Source: Paenibacillus sp. MSJ-34
Lineage (GTDB): Bacteria; Bacillota; Bacilli; Paenibacillales; Paenibacillaceae
Length of the DNA stretch: 64,000 bases
Assembly (NCBI RefSeq): GCF_018918005.1
Contig: NZ_JAHLPR010000022.1
Span: forward strand, 1 to 64,000
Direction of reading: 5' to 3'
Numbering within the stretch: the stretch's first letter is position 1; every line of letters starts with the position of its first letter. Shown in pieces: positions 8,383 to 18,834 of the stretch. The notes beneath the pieces are model-generated. The model made no database searches. It was given only the letters and a program-made list of their open reading frames with translations, and was not told the DNA's origin. Made by a program: the position numbers and the translations under genes.

Positions 8383-8979
8383 ATGAATTTCACTCCTATT
8401 GTTGTTGAACAAACGTCGCGCGGGGAACGTTCCTACGATATTTATTCCCGCTTGCTTCGCGACCGCATTATCTTTTTGGGCAGCGCAATCGACGATCAAG
8501 TAGCGAATTCGATCATTGCCCAATTGCTGTTTCTCTCGGCCGACGATCCGGAGAAAGATATCTCGTTATATATCAACTCGCCGGGGGGCAGCGTCACGTC
8601 CGGATTGGCCATTTACGACACGATGCGGCATATCAAGCCCGACGTGTCCACGATTTGCGTCGGCATGGCCGCTTCTGCGGCGGCGGTATTGCTTACGGCC
8701 GGCCATCCCGGCAAACGGCTGGCCTTGCCGAATTCGGAGATCATGATTCATCAGCCATGGGTTTCCGGCGGAATCAAAGGCCAAGCAAGCGATATCGAGA
8801 TTCACGCCAAGCAAATTCTTAAATTGCGGACGACGACGAACCGCATTATCGCGGAAACGAGCGGCCAGCCCCTCGATAAGGTCGAGCGCGATACGGACCG
8901 CGACCATTTCTTGACCGCCGCCGAAGCGAAGGAATACGGCTTGGTCGATAAAGTGGTGGATGGCATCGGCATGAAATGA
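8383..8979 (+). CDS. clpP: ATP-dependent Clp protease proteolytic subunit ClpP
   Basis: 198-residue serine protease that forms the tetradecameric chamber used with ClpC or ClpX to degrade proteins. The catalytic triad is visible: serine in [11 protein letters not shown], histidine in EIMIHQP and aspartate in ERDTDRDHF, with the handle region [15 protein letters not shown] is AAAGGGG eight bases upstream. It sits in a three-gene operon with an ArsR-like regulator and a small protein rather than alone, so this may be a second, conditionally expressed ClpP; the housekeeping copy would be elsewhere. A bidirectional terminator follows at 9083-9110. Confidence 0.93.
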   Translation: MNFTPIVVEQTSRGERSYDIYSRLLRDRIIFLGSAIDDQVANSIIAQLLFLSADDPEKDISLYINSPGGSVTSGLAIYDTMRHIKPDVSTICVGMAASAAAVLLTAGHPGKRLALPNSEIMIHQPWVSGGIKGQASDIEIHAKQILKLRTTTNRIIAETSGQPLDKVERDTDRDHFLTAAEAKEYGLVDKVVDGIGMK

Positions 8980-9082
8980 CTTCGCGCCTCCCTCCGCCCC
9001 CCTTCTTCCGGGAGGGGAGGGCCTGTCTCGGACCATTCGATCTGATGCGGCTGCGGATCGTAAGCGAATAACTAATAAATAG

Positions 9083-9110
9083 AACCGCTGGAGCGAGAAC
9101 TCCAGCGGTT
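9083..9110. terminator. Bidirectional terminator between clpP and namA
   Basis: AACCGCTGGAG (9083-9093), a 6-nt loop and CTCCAGCGGTT (9100-9110) form a perfect 11-bp stem followed by TCTTGTT. It lies between convergent genes and can serve both. Confidence 0.85.
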
Positions 9111-9118
9111 TCTTGTTC

Positions 9119-10138
9119 CTACATGTTCCAGCCGCGCCCGTATTGAGGCGGGGCCGGAATCGTTGCTCCCAATTCTTTGGCCGCGGTGCGAGGCCAGTAC
9201 GGATCGCGCAGGAGCGCCCTGGCGATAAAGATGAGATCGGCCTGTCCTCCCCGTATGATTTCTTCCGCTTGCGTTCCGGTTGTAATAAGCCCTACCGCGC
9301 CGGTCATCAGTTCCGCTTCCCGTTTAATCCGTTCCGCAAACGGAACTTGGTACCCCGGGAACGCATCGATATGGGCGGGAACGACGGCGCCGCTGCTGCA
9401 ATCGATCAGATCGATTCCTTGCGATTTCAGCGTACGCGCGTAGCCGACATAATCGTCGACGGTCAATCCTTCGGGATGGTAGTCGCTTGCGGAAATGCGG
9501 ACGAACAGCGGACCGGACCAAACCTCTTTCACCGCCTCGACAATCTCGCTCAAGAAGCGGTATCTTCCCTCCGGCGTACCGCCGTATTCGTCGCTGCGCC
9601 GATTCGTGAGCGGCGACAAAAACTCGTTGATCAAATATCCGTGCGCCGCATGAATTTCAATCACGTCGAAACCGGCTTGTTTGGCGCGGCTTGCCCCTTG
9701 CTTGAAAGCTTCGATCGTTTCGCGGATTTGCCCCTGCGTCATCTCCTCCGGGGTTTTGTATCGCTCGTTGAACGGGAGCGCCGACGGTGCGACGATCGGT
9801 CCTTCCAATTCCGCTTTTCTTCCGGCATGGGCGAGCTGAATGCCGATCGCCGCCCCCGCTTCGTGCGCCAGATCGACAAGCTCCTTCAATCCCGCGATAT
9901 GTTCGTCGCTCCAAATGCCTAGATCGCGGTCGGATATTCTTCCTTGGGGAGTAACGGCGGTCGCTTCTACTACGATGAGTCCTACTTGGCCGACAGCCCG
10001 GCTCGTATAATGCGTTTTATGGAAATTCGTCACTTTGCCGTCTCGGGCGTCGCAGGAATACATGCACATCGGCGACATGACGATTCGATTTTTCAAGGCG
10101 AGTCCTTTCACGGTTATTGGCGAAAAAAGTTGGCTCAT
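9119..10138 (-). CDS. namA: NADPH dehydrogenase NamA (old yellow enzyme, YqjM type)
   Basis: 339-residue FMN-dependent ene-reductase that reduces activated C=C bonds with NADPH and is linked to oxidative or xenobiotic stress. Family marks include SPMCMYS (the cysteine that tunes the flavin), QLAHAGRK, the active-site pair in [29 protein letters not shown] and the phosphate-binding TTGTQAEEI plus IARALLRDP. Start at 10138 follows GAGGG seven to eight bases upstream; the in-frame ATG at 10153 has no RBS. It is monocistronic and convergent with clpP. Confidence 0.93.
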   Translation of the reverse strand: MSQLFSPITVKGLALKNRIVMSPMCMYSCDARDGKVTNFHKTHYTSRAVGQVGLIVVEATAVTPQGRISDRDLGIWSDEHIAGLKELVDLAHEAGAAIGIQLAHAGRKAELEGPIVAPSALPFNERYKTPEEMTQGQIRETIEAFKQGASRAKQAGFDVIEIHAAHGYLINEFLSPLTNRRSDEYGGTPEGRYRFLSEIVEAVKEVWSGPLFVRISASDYHPEGLTVDDYVGYARTLKSQGIDLIDCSSGAVVPAHIDAFPGYQVPFAERIKREAELMTGAVGLITTGTQAEEIIRGGQADLIFIARALLRDPYWPRTAAKELGATIPAPPQYGRGWNM

Positions 10139-10500
10139 GCCATCATCCCTCATTTCTGCGTATTTGTAGTCGTTATTGTCGTTACTATCGTTTGCAATTC
10201 TATTGTAACGCTATCCAACGGCGGGAGCAAAAATATGAAACATATGAGTCAAGTACTAGAATATTTTGTGAAATTTTGTTTCGTACACATCGAAAATGAG
10301 ACTTCCTTCCTTATTTTGCCCCTTAACAGAGATTTTACTCTGATGAGGTCATCGTTTAACAATCCTATATCATACTTATTTTATTGATAGCTAGGCTTCA
10401 TAGGTTGAGATGAAGGGAGGAGTGCTCCGGAACTTCGCATATGTCGCTCAGGAGAATGGAATGGCGTTAGACAAATGAAGCATGGAGGTAACGATCTAAC
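10139..10500 (+). other. Intergenic region before the giant surface-protein gene
   Basis: 362 bases without a gene. The part from 10200 to 10385 is AT-rich and includes a short dyad CAGAG/CTCTG near 10327, with possible but weak promoter elements (TTAACA near 10357 and TATCAT near 10370). A good RBS GGAGGT lies about 12 bases before the ATG at 10501. Nothing else is recognised. Confidence 0.4.
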
Positions 10501-13500
10501 ATGAACAAGCGGCGAAAAAACACGGGTATCATTCTTGTCGTTCTATTGTTGCTGTCTCTCATGCAGCCTATCCCGAATGCGGCTGCGCAAGAGATGCCGG
10601 AAACGTCATTCGGACAAGTGCTCGATATGCGGACAGGGGAATTGGCGCCGGATGCGGATTATTATTGGTACAATATGAAACTGGATCGAGGCTTGCAAAA
10701 AGTCCATTTCGTGGAGTTCGATCCCGCCAATCCGAACCTGGAATTGCAGGCCGGGAGATCGAACGGCAAAGTATACGGGTTCCAGGGCGTGACGAAAATG
10801 GCGGATGATGCCGACCGGGCGGGAAATCGGGTCATTGCCGGAATTAACGCCGATTTCTACGATTTGTCCAACGGCGTTCCGTACGGGCTTTTCGTCGATG
10901 ACGGCATTATTTTGAACAGTCCCGTCAACGGCAGATACGCATTCGGCATGTTGGAGGACGGCACGACCGTATACGGTTCGAGTCCCGAGCTTATCAAAAC
11001 GGTCTCGATCGGAGGCGCGGCGGAGACGATTACGCATATTAACCGGCCGAGAGGCGCGGAAGAACTTGTGCTTTATACCGCCGATTTCTTCGCTTCCACG
11101 AAGACGAGCGATCAAGGGGACGAAGCGATTTTGAACGTCTTGGAAGGGCAGGTCAAGAGCGGACAAACGCTGAAGTTGCAAGTGTCCGCAATTCGAAACG
11201 GCAAAGGCGACGCTCCGCTTGCGGAAGGAACCGTTGTCTTATCCGCATCCGGGAAATACAAACAGCTGTTGGCAGGCCTACGGGTCGGGGATATAGCAAC
11301 CGTAACGATTGCGTTGCCTGAACCGTGGGATCAAGCCAAAACGGTGGTAGGCGGTTCCGGCTTGCTTATTAAGGACGGCGTGGTGCACAACGGGATCGGG
11401 CCGGAAGGCGTTCATCCCCGGACCGCCATCGGCACGAAAGCAGACGGATCGGTCGTCTTGTTCGAAATCGACGGCCGTTCGCCCGGTTTCAGCGAAGGCG
11501 TAGAGACGCTGGAGTTGGCCAACATTTTGAAGGACCTCGGCGTCGTGAACGCCATGAACTTGGATGGGGGCGGCTCGTCGACGTTCGTCGCAAGGCTTCC
11601 CGGGGAAACGTTCCGCAACATGATGAATAGAGGCTCGGACGGCGGAGAGAGACGGACGGCGAACGGGCTTTTGCTCGTCAATAAGGGACCGGAAGGAGCC
11701 GCCGACAAATTGGTGGTTCAACCGAATTTCGAGAGAGTGCTGGAGGGCTCGTCCTTTTCTTTCGGAGCGGCCGCGGTCGATGCGAGCGGCCATCCCGCAA
11801 CCTTTGAGGGCGTCCGGCTATGGAGCGCGGATACGGCGATAGGCACGGTCGATCAAGCCGGAACCTTTACGGCTGGCGCCGCCGCGGGAACGGGGACGAT
11901 CGAAGTTCGAGCGGGAACTTTGACGGGCAAAGGCGAGGTGGAAGTCGTCGATCGCTTGACGGAATTGAAATTTCCCGATGCGGAGAAAACGTTCGAATCC
12001 GGGGCCGAGGTCGTACTTCAAGTGTCCGCTTTGCGCGACGGCCAAGTCATCCAGGCGGACAACAGCCGATTGGAATGGCGGGTCGAAGGCGAGATCGGCA
12101 CGATCGACGGCGACGGACGCTTCCTCGCCACGAACGAAAACGAAAAAAGCGGCAAAATTTACGTAAAGTACAAGGATGTTGAAACGTCTATGGACGTCAA
12201 AGTGGGGTTGCCTCCGGTCGTTTTGGAGGATTTCGAAAGCGGATTGGATCGCTATATCGCCTCCGGGGCCCGCTACAATAAAGTGGAAGCGACGCTTGAA
12301 AGGGATGAAGACATCGTCCGCTTCGGCGGTCACTCGCTAAAACTCGAATACGACTTTATCGGAACCCAAGGCACATCGGGAGCGTATTTGCAGACGTTAA
12401 CGGGGACTTATGTCGATATACCCGGGTATCCCGAGAAGATCGGCATGTGGGTGTACGGAGACGGGAAACGCCACTGGCTCCGCGGCCAAATGAGGGACGG
12501 GAAAGGGAATGCGGTCCCGATCGATTTCACCGACCAGACCGTCGGCGTGGATTGGATCGGGTGGAAATACGTAGAGGCGGAGGTGCCCCCGGGAAAACCG
12601 CTTCCGTTGAAATTCGACCAGATGATCCGATATATGGAAACCGATAACGGCAAGAAGGATGCCGGCGTTATCTATGTCGACCAAATACGGGCCCTTTACG
12701 GCGCGACCGACGACGATACGGATCCGCCGCTGATTCGAGATATCGGTCCTGCCGATAAAAGCACGCTAACGACAAACATGCCGACGATCAGGGCTTATGC
12801 GGAAGATGACGGATACGATCCTTCCCTTCATCCGGGAACGACATTGATCGATCCGGACAAGATCCGGCTGTACGTTGACGGCGTACGGGTCGATCATGCG
12901 CTGTATCCGCCCGAAGGGAGAATTTCTTATACGCCGAACGAACCGCTTGCGGACGGCGTTCATCGGGTGAAGCTGGCCGTTAGGGATCTCGCCGGCAATC
13001 AAACGATTCGCGAATGGATATTCAATGTCGATACGGGATCGCCCAAATTCGTATACGACAGTCCGGCGGAGGTCTATGCAGGGAACACGTACGAATTGAA
13101 CGTAGGGGCGGAGAAAGCGGCGGAACTTCGCGGCGGGCATGTCGAATTCGGCTTCGATCCGTCCAAGGTGGAAGGTTTGAACGTCGTACGGGGCGCCAAA
13201 CTGACGGAGGAGCAGCTTCAACCGGCCGTAGACGAAGAATCGGGGACGGTTCGATTGAATTTGCAGCAGTTGAACTCCGCGCAGTTAACGGACAATGATT
13301 TGCTCGGGCAAATCCGGTTCACGGTCAAACATGACGCTTCCGGCACAAATGTGATCGACTACAAATCCGGTTTGATCGTATTGAACGGGGGGCCGGATGA
13401 AGGCAAGGAATACATCGGCATGCCGGTGGAAGCGGCGGTGAAACATCATCTGTCGCTCCAATGGGATGAAACGGGCGCGGCGCAAGGGTTTACGACCCGA

Positions 13501-16500
13501 TTCCGCGTGACGGACGAAAGCGGCTCGCCCGTAGCGGGCGCCAAGCTGCTGGCGGACGGCGCAGAAGTCGGCGACGGCAGCGGCGTGTTGTTAACCGATC
13601 AAGAGGGTGCGCTCGCGACGGACGCCCTGACGCGGGACGTCAAGCAATACCGGCTTCAGGCGACCAAGGACCTGCGGTTCAGTCCGGTTGTGACGTTCAA
13701 AGTGTCCCCGCTCGCCGGATCCGAGCTTCCGCGCAACGTAACCGTCAATATGGGTGCGGATCCCGCCGCTTCGCGCGCCTTTACATGGCAAACCAATCCG
13801 CTCGCCGAGCGAACGGTAGTGGAATTTGCGACGGCAGCGGAGTTTACCGATTTCCGGCAGCCGAATGTCATGAGAACAGACGGCGAAAGTTATTTGTATC
13901 TCACTGAGGACACCGGCTTGATGAGAGTTCATAAGGCGGTCCTTGCGGATTTGGAGCCGGGCACCCGTTATGTGTATCGGGTGGGCGACGGCGACGGCAA
14001 TGTAAGCGGGCAAGGCAGCTTCGCAACCGCCGAAGCGTCGGGCGACGGCACGAAGTTTCTCTTTTTCGGCGATTCCCAGGCGGGCGATCAGAAGGGATTC
14101 GAGCTATGGGGCAATATTTTGCATAAAGCGATCGCCGATCATCCGGATGCCGAGTTTATCATGCATGCGGGCGATATGGTTGATAAGGGATACTTGGAAA
14201 AGGAATGGAATATGTGGTTCGACGAAGCGCAAGACGCATTCATGAATACGACGCTCGTCGGGATTATCGGAAACCATGAAGTGATGGGAACGAGAGCGAA
14301 CAGCGATTTTCTCGCGCATTTCAATCAGCCCGGCAACGGTTTGGCAGGCTTGGAAGGCACCAACTTCTCCTTCGATTACAAAGACGTGCATTTCGTTGTT
14401 CTGAATAGCGAATACGAATACGAGCGCCAGGCCGAATGGCTGCGGGACGACTTGGCCAAGACGGAAAAACCGTGGAAGATCGTCGCTTTCCATCGGGGGC
14501 CGTACGGCAGCCAATACGACACGGAAGTGGTGAGAAGCAACTGGGTGCCCGTTCTGGAAGAGTTCGGCGTCGATCTGGTGTTGAACGGGCATGACCATAT
14601 TTACTTGCGCACGACGATGAAGGACGGCGAGAAAAAAATGCTGGGAGAAGGAACGACCTACGTCGTCGCCGGCTCGACAGGCCCGAAATTTTACGGTCTG
14701 ACACAGCGGCCTTGGAATCAAATCGTCGACGACGAACACACGCAAATCTATACGTCGATCGAGACGAAGGGCAATACGTTAACTTTTGAAGCGAGAACGA
14801 TTGACGGACGGGAAGTGGATCGTTTTACGCTCACGAAGGAGATGGGAGAACCCGATCCGATCGCTGGAATATCGTTGCTGGGCCGGACGATGCTGAAGCC
14901 TGGGGGAACCGACCAGGTTGCCGTTGAAGCGCTGCATGCCTCCGGGAAGCGCAGTCCGATTGCGGAAGGAGTTATGTTCGCCAGCAGCAACCCGCAAATC
15001 GCCGACATCGACGGCAACGGGAAGGTTCGGGCGTTTGAAGTCGGCGAAACGGTCATATCCGCGACATATTCCGGATTTACGGACAGTTATATGCTGCGAG
15101 TGTCGCTTGATGAGCCTTCGCTTGTCGATATTTCATTGACGGGTCCGGCTATGCTGCAAGTCGGCGAAACGAGCCAAACCGTTACGAAGGCGGTATATAG
15201 CGACGGCTCGCAAGAAGTATTGACGGAAGGCGTTGCCTTTGCCAGCAGCAACGAGCAGGTTGCTACGGTGGATGCCGCGGGAACGATTACGGCGCATCAG
15301 GAAGGAACGACCGTCATTACAGCGACGTATGCCGCGATAACGACAGGATATGAATTGACCGTCATTCCGCGGATCGCTCCGGAACCGCAGCTTGTAGCAT
15401 TGGAAATTCACGGACTGGAATCAAAGATGACAGTCGGCCTTGCGAAGCGGGCGGAAGCGCTGGGGCGTTACAGCGACGAGAGCGTCAAACCGTTGAAGGA
15501 CGGGGTCGCATTCGCCAGCAGCCTTCCTCAAGTAGCCTCCGTGAATGAAGACGGGCTCGTCAAGGCGCTTCGTCAAGGTTCTACCGTCATTACGGCTACC
15601 TACGAACAATGGTCGGCGAGCTTTTCGCTTACCGTGGAAGGAGCGACGACATCTCCTCCACCGTCCGGAGGTGAGTCCGGAGCGTCGGGCAGAACGAAGC
15701 CGGAGCGGGCGCCGAAACCGGAAACGCGGACAGGCCGAATGGAATTAACGGCTGAGCAAATCAAGAAATTGGCCGGGCCGGACGGAGTCGTCATTGAAAC
15801 GGATCAAGCGCTGCATGAGCTTGTTTTGCCGGGGAATGCGGCGACATTGACCTCGAATGCGCGGTTTACGATCGTATCGAAATGGATGGAGCTTGCCATT
15901 CCGGGCGAGGTGATCCGCGCGCTGGAACAGCTGGTGTCCGAGGAGGAGAGGGGGGCCGCCAAAATGATTCTCAAATCGGTTCCGTTAAGCGCCCCCGAAG
16001 CGGAGAAGCTGTTGGCGACTGCGGAACGGCGTTCGGGCGCGCGCTTGCAAGCCGCGACACCGTTATTCAAGTTCAGCTTCGCCATAAAAACCAAGGACGG
16101 GCATGAGCGCGCGCTGAGCGAATTTGCAAAACCGGTCTCGCTGAAACTACGGACACAATCGGAAGTCAACCGTAAATTGGCGGGCATGTATGGCATCGCC
16201 AGCAAGGGAGCGCTGCAATATGCCGGCGGAACTTGGGCGGGCGGAGCGTGGACCGCATCGATCGATCGCGTCGGCATCTACTCCGTGCTCGAATACAACA
16301 AGACGTTCTCCGATATGGCGTCCGAACACTGGGCAGCGGATGCGATCCGGGAACTGGCGGCCAAACATATCGTTAACGGGGAGTCCGGCGACCGCTTCTT
16401 GCCGAACCGGCATGTTACGCGCGCGGAATTCGCCGCATTGCTCGTAAGGCTGCTCGGCTTGCAAGGAGAAGGCAATGCGGTATTCAGCGACGTGCCGGCG

Positions 16501-16848
16501 GATCGCTGGTACGCGAACGAGGTGGCTCTTGCCGCGAAAGCCGGATTGATCGTCGGTGTCGGCGGAACGTCCTTCGCGCCGGATGCCGAAATCAAGCGGC
16601 AGGAAATGGCGGCGATGATCGTGCGCGCGTATGAATACGCGCTTGGAAAGAAGGCGGACGCAACGGCGCCGCTGCCGTTCGCCGATACGCGTTCCGCTCC
16701 GGAATGGGCGCGGAACGCTGTTCGAACGGCTTATGCCCTCGGGCTCGTTCACGGCCGTTCGAGCGTTGAATTTCAGCCCGAAGGCTATGCGACAAGGGCG
16801 GAGAGCGCCAAAATGATGCATAATCTGCTTTCCCTCATGGAGAAATGA
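10501..16848 (+). CDS. Giant SLH surface protein: phosphodiester glycosidase plus metallophosphatase
   Basis: 2115 residues, secreted (signal peptide residues 1-29) and cell-wall anchored. Order: NAGPA/DUF2233 phosphodiester glycosidase about 60-390 with NLDGGGSST near 353; Ig-like segments to 570; a jelly-roll CBM-like domain 574-735; an Ig-like domain to 840; a cohesin-like domain 847-977; an Fn3-like purple-phosphatase N domain about 1084-1180; a calcineurin-like phosphatase about 1186-1430 with GDSQAGD, HAGDMVDKG, GNHE and NGHDH; three BIG2 repeats 1454-1715, each with a FASSxPQ-like core; a proline-rich linker; an unassigned domain; three SLH repeats 1937-2110. The two enzymes could act in sequence, removing a sugar from a sugar-phosphodiester and then the phosphate, for example from teichoic acids or phosphoglycans. 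That pairing is inference. It is a single gene with its own terminator. Confidence 0.88.
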   Translation: MNKRRKNTGIILVVLLLLSLMQPIPNAAAQEMPETSFGQVLDMRTGELAPDADYYWYNMKLDRGLQKVHFVEFDPANPNLELQAGRSNGKVYGFQGVTKMADDADRAGNRVIAGINADFYDLSNGVPYGLFVDDGIILNSPVNGRYAFGMLEDGTTVYGSSPELIKTVSIGGAAETITHINRPRGAEELVLYTADFFASTKTSDQGDEAILNVLEGQVKSGQTLKLQVSAIRNGKGDAPLAEGTVVLSASGKYKQLLAGLRVGDIATVTIALPEPWDQAKTVVGGSGLLIKDGVVHNGIGPEGVHPRTAIGTKADGSVVLFEIDGRSPGFSEGVETLELANILKDLGVVNAMNLDGGGSSTFVARLPGETFRNMMNRGSDGGERRTANGLLLVNKGPEGAADKLVVQPNFERVLEGSSFSFGAAAVDASGHPATFEGVRLWSADTAIGTVDQAGTFTAGAAAGTGTIEVRAGTLTGKGEVEVVDRLTELKFPDAEKTFESGAEVVLQVSALRDGQVIQADNSRLEWRVEGEIGTIDGDGRFLATNENEKSGKIYVKYKDVETSMDVKVGLPPVVLEDFESGLDRYIASGARYNKVEATLERDEDIVRFGGHSLKLEYDFIGTQGTSGAYLQTLTGTYVDIPGYPEKIGMWVYGDGKRHWLRGQMRDGKGNAVPIDFTDQTVGVDWIGWKYVEAEVPPGKPLPLKFDQMIRYMETDNGKKDAGVIYVDQIRALYGATDDDTDPPLIRDIGPADKSTLTTNMPTIRAYAEDDGYDPSLHPGTTLIDPDKIRLYVDGVRVDHALYPPEGRISYTPNEPLADGVHRVKLAVRDLAGNQTIREWIFNVDTGSPKFVYDSPAEVYAGNTYELNVGAEKAAELRGGHVEFGFDPSKVEGLNVVRGAKLTEEQLQPAVDEESGTVRLNLQQLNSAQLTDNDLLGQIRFTVKHDASGTNVIDYKSGLIVLNGGPDEGKEYIGMPVEAAVKHHLSLQWDETGAAQGFTTRFRVTDESGSPVAGAKLLADGAEVGDGSGVLLTDQEGALATDALTRDVKQYRLQATKDLRFSPVVTFKVSPLAGSELPRNVTVNMGADPAASRAFTWQTNPLAERTVVEFATAAEFTDFRQPNVMRTDGESYLYLTEDTGLMRVHKAVLADLEPGTRYVYRVGDGDGNVSGQGSFATAEASGDGTKFLFFGDSQAGDQKGFELWGNILHKAIADHPDAEFIMHAGDMVDKGYLEKEWNMWFDEAQDAFMNTTLVGIIGNHEVMGTRANSDFLAHFNQPGNGLAGLEGTNFSFDYKDVHFVVLNSEYEYERQAEWLRDDLAKTEKPWKIVAFHRGPYGSQYDTEVVRSNWVPVLEEFGVDLVLNGHDHIYLRTTMKDGEKKMLGEGTTYVVAGSTGPKFYGLTQRPWNQIVDDEHTQIYTSIETKGNTLTFEARTIDGREVDRFTLTKEMGEPDPIAGISLLGRTMLKPGGTDQVAVEALHASGKRSPIAEGVMFASSNPQIADIDGNGKVRAFEVGETVISATYSGFTDSYMLRVSLDEPSLVDISLTGPAMLQVGETSQTVTKAVYSDGSQEVLTEGVAFASSNEQVATVDAAGTITAHQEGTTVITATYAAITTGYELTVIPRIAPEPQLVALEIHGLESKMTVGLAKRAEALGRYSDESVKPLKDGVAFASSLPQVASVNEDGLVKALRQGSTVITATYEQWSASFSLTVEGATTSPPPSGGESGASGRTKPERAPKPETRTGRMELTAEQIKKLAGPDGVVIETDQALHELVLPGNAATLTSNARFTIVSKWMELAIPGEVIRALEQLVSEEERGAAKMILKSVPLSAPEAEKLLATAERRSGARLQAATPLFKFSFAIKTKDGHERALSEFAKPVSLKLRTQSEVNRKLAGMYGIASKGALQYAGGTWAGGAWTASIDRVGIYSVLEYNKTFSDMASEHWAADAIRELAAKHIVNGESGDRFLPNRHVTRAEFAALLVRLLGLQGEGNAVFSDVPADRWYANEVALAAKAGLIVGVGGTSFAPDAEIKRQEMAAMIVRAYEYALGKKADATAPLPFADTRSAPEWARNAVRTAYALGLVHGRSSVEFQPEGYATRAESAKMMHNLLSLMEK

Positions 16849-16859
16849 TTCATGCATGG

Positions 16860-16890
16860 AGAGAACCTGACCCATTGCGTCAGGTTCTCT
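16860..16890 (+). terminator. Terminator of the giant surface-protein gene
   Basis: AGAGAACCTGAC (16860-16871), a 7-nt loop and GTCAGGTTCTCT (16879-16890) form a perfect 12-bp stem followed by TTATT. Confidence 0.88.
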
Positions 16891-16924
16891 TTATTGCGAT
16901 TCGACGATGTGTGCGGGCGTATAA

Positions 16925-17112
16925 TGCACAATATACAACTATAAGCCCTTTTTGCCCCGTCGTTTGCGTCTATGCTGTAAATTTTACAACGTTATTGGGG
17001 AAAATGAGCGGATTTGGCCTGCGATTTTGCGATGTTGTTGTATATTCTGCAACATAACGTCCCAACCATACGATTCAACCCTGTATTATGTTGTAAAACG
17101 TACAACTTTGTG
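16925..17112. repeat. Array of GTTGTA-N5-TACAAC palindromes
   Basis: Four units about 50-60 bp apart. The best is GTTGTA-AAACG-TACAAC near 17089, then GTTGTA-TATTC-TGCAAC near 17036 and TGTA-AATTT-TACA near 16976. The unit near 16925 (GCACAATATACAAC) is degenerate. The array fills the gap between the convergent giant gene and ilvD. Arm length, 5-nt loop and spacing match the array at 3551-3735 although the arms differ in sequence. Confidence 0.6.
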
Positions 17113-17129
17113 CAAACCGGCGCTCACGC

Positions 17130-18830
17130 CTAGAATGACGGGTGTTCGAGATCCGTAACCGCGCCTTTGGAGGCGGACGACACGAGCCGGACATATTTGC
17201 CCAATACGCCCGTCGTAAACTTATACGGCGGCCGCACCCAATGTTTCGCTCGCATCTCCAATTCTTCCCGGCTCACGTCGAACGAAATTTCTTGCGTCTC
17301 GCTGTCGATCGTAATCGTATCGCCTTCCTGCAGCAAGGCGATCGGACCGCCTACTTGGGCTTCCGGCGCGACATGACCGACGACGAAGCCGTGGGAACCG
17401 CCGGAGAATCTGCCGTCCGTGAGGAGCGCCACTTTCCCGCCGAGCCCTTTGCCGACCAACATGGCCGTCACCGACAGCATTTCAGGCATGCCCGGTCCGC
17501 CTTTCGGTCCGGCGTAACGGATAACCAGCACGTCGCCTTCGCGTATATCATCGTTCATGATCGCCTCCGTCGCTTCCCGTTCGCTATCGTAGACGCGCGC
17601 GGGACCGGTGAAACGTTGAATCTTCAAGCCCGACATTTTGGCCACCGCGCCTTCCGGGGCCAGATTTCCCCGCAGAACGACCAACGGGCCTGTCGGTTTC
17701 AACGGATTGTCGAACGGCCGGATAATCCGCTGGCCTTCCTTCAATGGAGCGGCCTCCGCCAAATTTTCGGCTAACGTTTTGCCGGTAACGGTCAAGCAGT
17801 CTCCATGCAGCATGCCTTGCTCAAGCAGCAGCTTCATCACGCCCGGCACGCCGCCGATATCGTTCAAATCCTGCATGACGTATTTGCCGCTCGGCTTCAG
17901 ATCGGCCAAATGCGGCACATTGCGCCGAATCCGCTCGAAATCGTCCAACGTCAAATCGACTTGAACCGAGTGGGCGATCGCGATCAAATGCAGCAGCGCG
18001 TTCGTCGATCCGCCGAGCGCCATCACTACCGTAATAGCGTTCTCGAACGCTTTTTTGGTCATAATGTCTTTCGGCGCAATATTGTTCCGCAGAAGCTCCA
18101 TCACGGCTCGGCCCGCTCGTCCGCATTCTTCCGCTTTGCCCGGGGAAATCGCGGGCGTGGAGGAGGAGCCGGGCAAACTCATGCCGAGCGCTTCGGCCGC
18201 GGCCGCCATCGTGTTCGCCGTGTACATACCGCCGCAAGCTCCCGCGCCCGGGCAGGCATGGCATTCCACTTGATGGAGTTCGCGTTCGTCGATCGCGCCT
18301 TCGTGGAATTGGCCCACCGCTTCGAATGCGGATACGATATCGATATCTTTGCCGTTCAATTTGCCGGGTTGGATCGTACCCCCGTATACGTATACGGCGG
18401 GAAGATTCAACCGGCCGATCGCCATAAGGCAGGCGGGCGTATTTTTGTCGCAGCCGCCGATGGCGACGAGACCGTCGAAGCGCTCCGCGCCGGCGACCGT
18501 TTCGATGGAGTCGGCTATGACCTCTCTGCTCGGCAGCGAGAAGAACATGCCGTCATGGCCCATCGCGATGCCGTCCGATACGGTGATCGCGTTAAAAATG
18601 AGCGGCGCTCCGCCGGAAGCTCGAACGCCGAGCTTGGCTTCTCTGGCCAACTGGTCGATATGGATATTGCAGGGCGTCACTTCGCTCCATGTACTGGCCA
18701 CCCCGATCATCGGTTTTTGGAAATCTTCATCTTGAAACCCGACAGCCCGCAGCATGGCACGGTTCGGGACGCGGTTAACGCCCTCGCTGATCGCACGGCT
18801 GCGAATTCGTAAATCTTCTTGCTTGGACAT
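17130..18830 (-). CDS. ilvD: Dihydroxy-acid dehydratase IlvD
   Basis: 566-residue iron-sulfur dehydratase of valine/isoleucine biosynthesis, converting 2,3-dihydroxy acids to 2-keto acids. The cluster-binding cysteines are in [13 protein letters not shown] and [19 protein letters not shown], with the usual [20 protein letters not shown] near the C terminus. Length fits IlvD better than the longer sugar-acid dehydratases, but those relatives share the motifs. It is placed four bases after a GntR/FCD regulator on the same strand, an arrangement more typical of sugar-acid dehydratases, so a role in sugar-acid breakdown cannot be excluded. The start has GAAGGGTGAT just upstream. No ilvBHC or leu genes are nearby. 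Confidence 0.9.
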   Translation of the reverse strand: MSKQEDLRIRSRAISEGVNRVPNRAMLRAVGFQDEDFQKPMIGVASTWSEVTPCNIHIDQLAREAKLGVRASGGAPLIFNAITVSDGIAMGHDGMFFSLPSREVIADSIETVAGAERFDGLVAIGGCDKNTPACLMAIGRLNLPAVYVYGGTIQPGKLNGKDIDIVSAFEAVGQFHEGAIDERELHQVECHACPGAGACGGMYTANTMAAAAEALGMSLPGSSSTPAISPGKAEECGRAGRAVMELLRNNIAPKDIMTKKAFENAITVVMALGGSTNALLHLIAIAHSVQVDLTLDDFERIRRNVPHLADLKPSGKYVMQDLNDIGGVPGVMKLLLEQGMLHGDCLTVTGKTLAENLAEAAPLKEGQRIIRPFDNPLKPTGPLVVLRGNLAPEGAVAKMSGLKIQRFTGPARVYDSEREATEAIMNDDIREGDVLVIRYAGPKGGPGMPEMLSVTAMLVGKGLGGKVALLTDGRFSGGSHGFVVGHVAPEAQVGGPIALLQEGDTITIDSETQEISFDVSREELEMRAKHWVRPPYKFTTGVLGKYVRLVSSASKGAVTDLEHPSF

Positions 18831-18834
18831 GGTA

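Noticed and set aside
10606-16875. Many long antisense frames inside the giant surface gene and the GH16 gene
   Set aside because: These are shadows of coding sequence with high G+C; no RBS and no family features.
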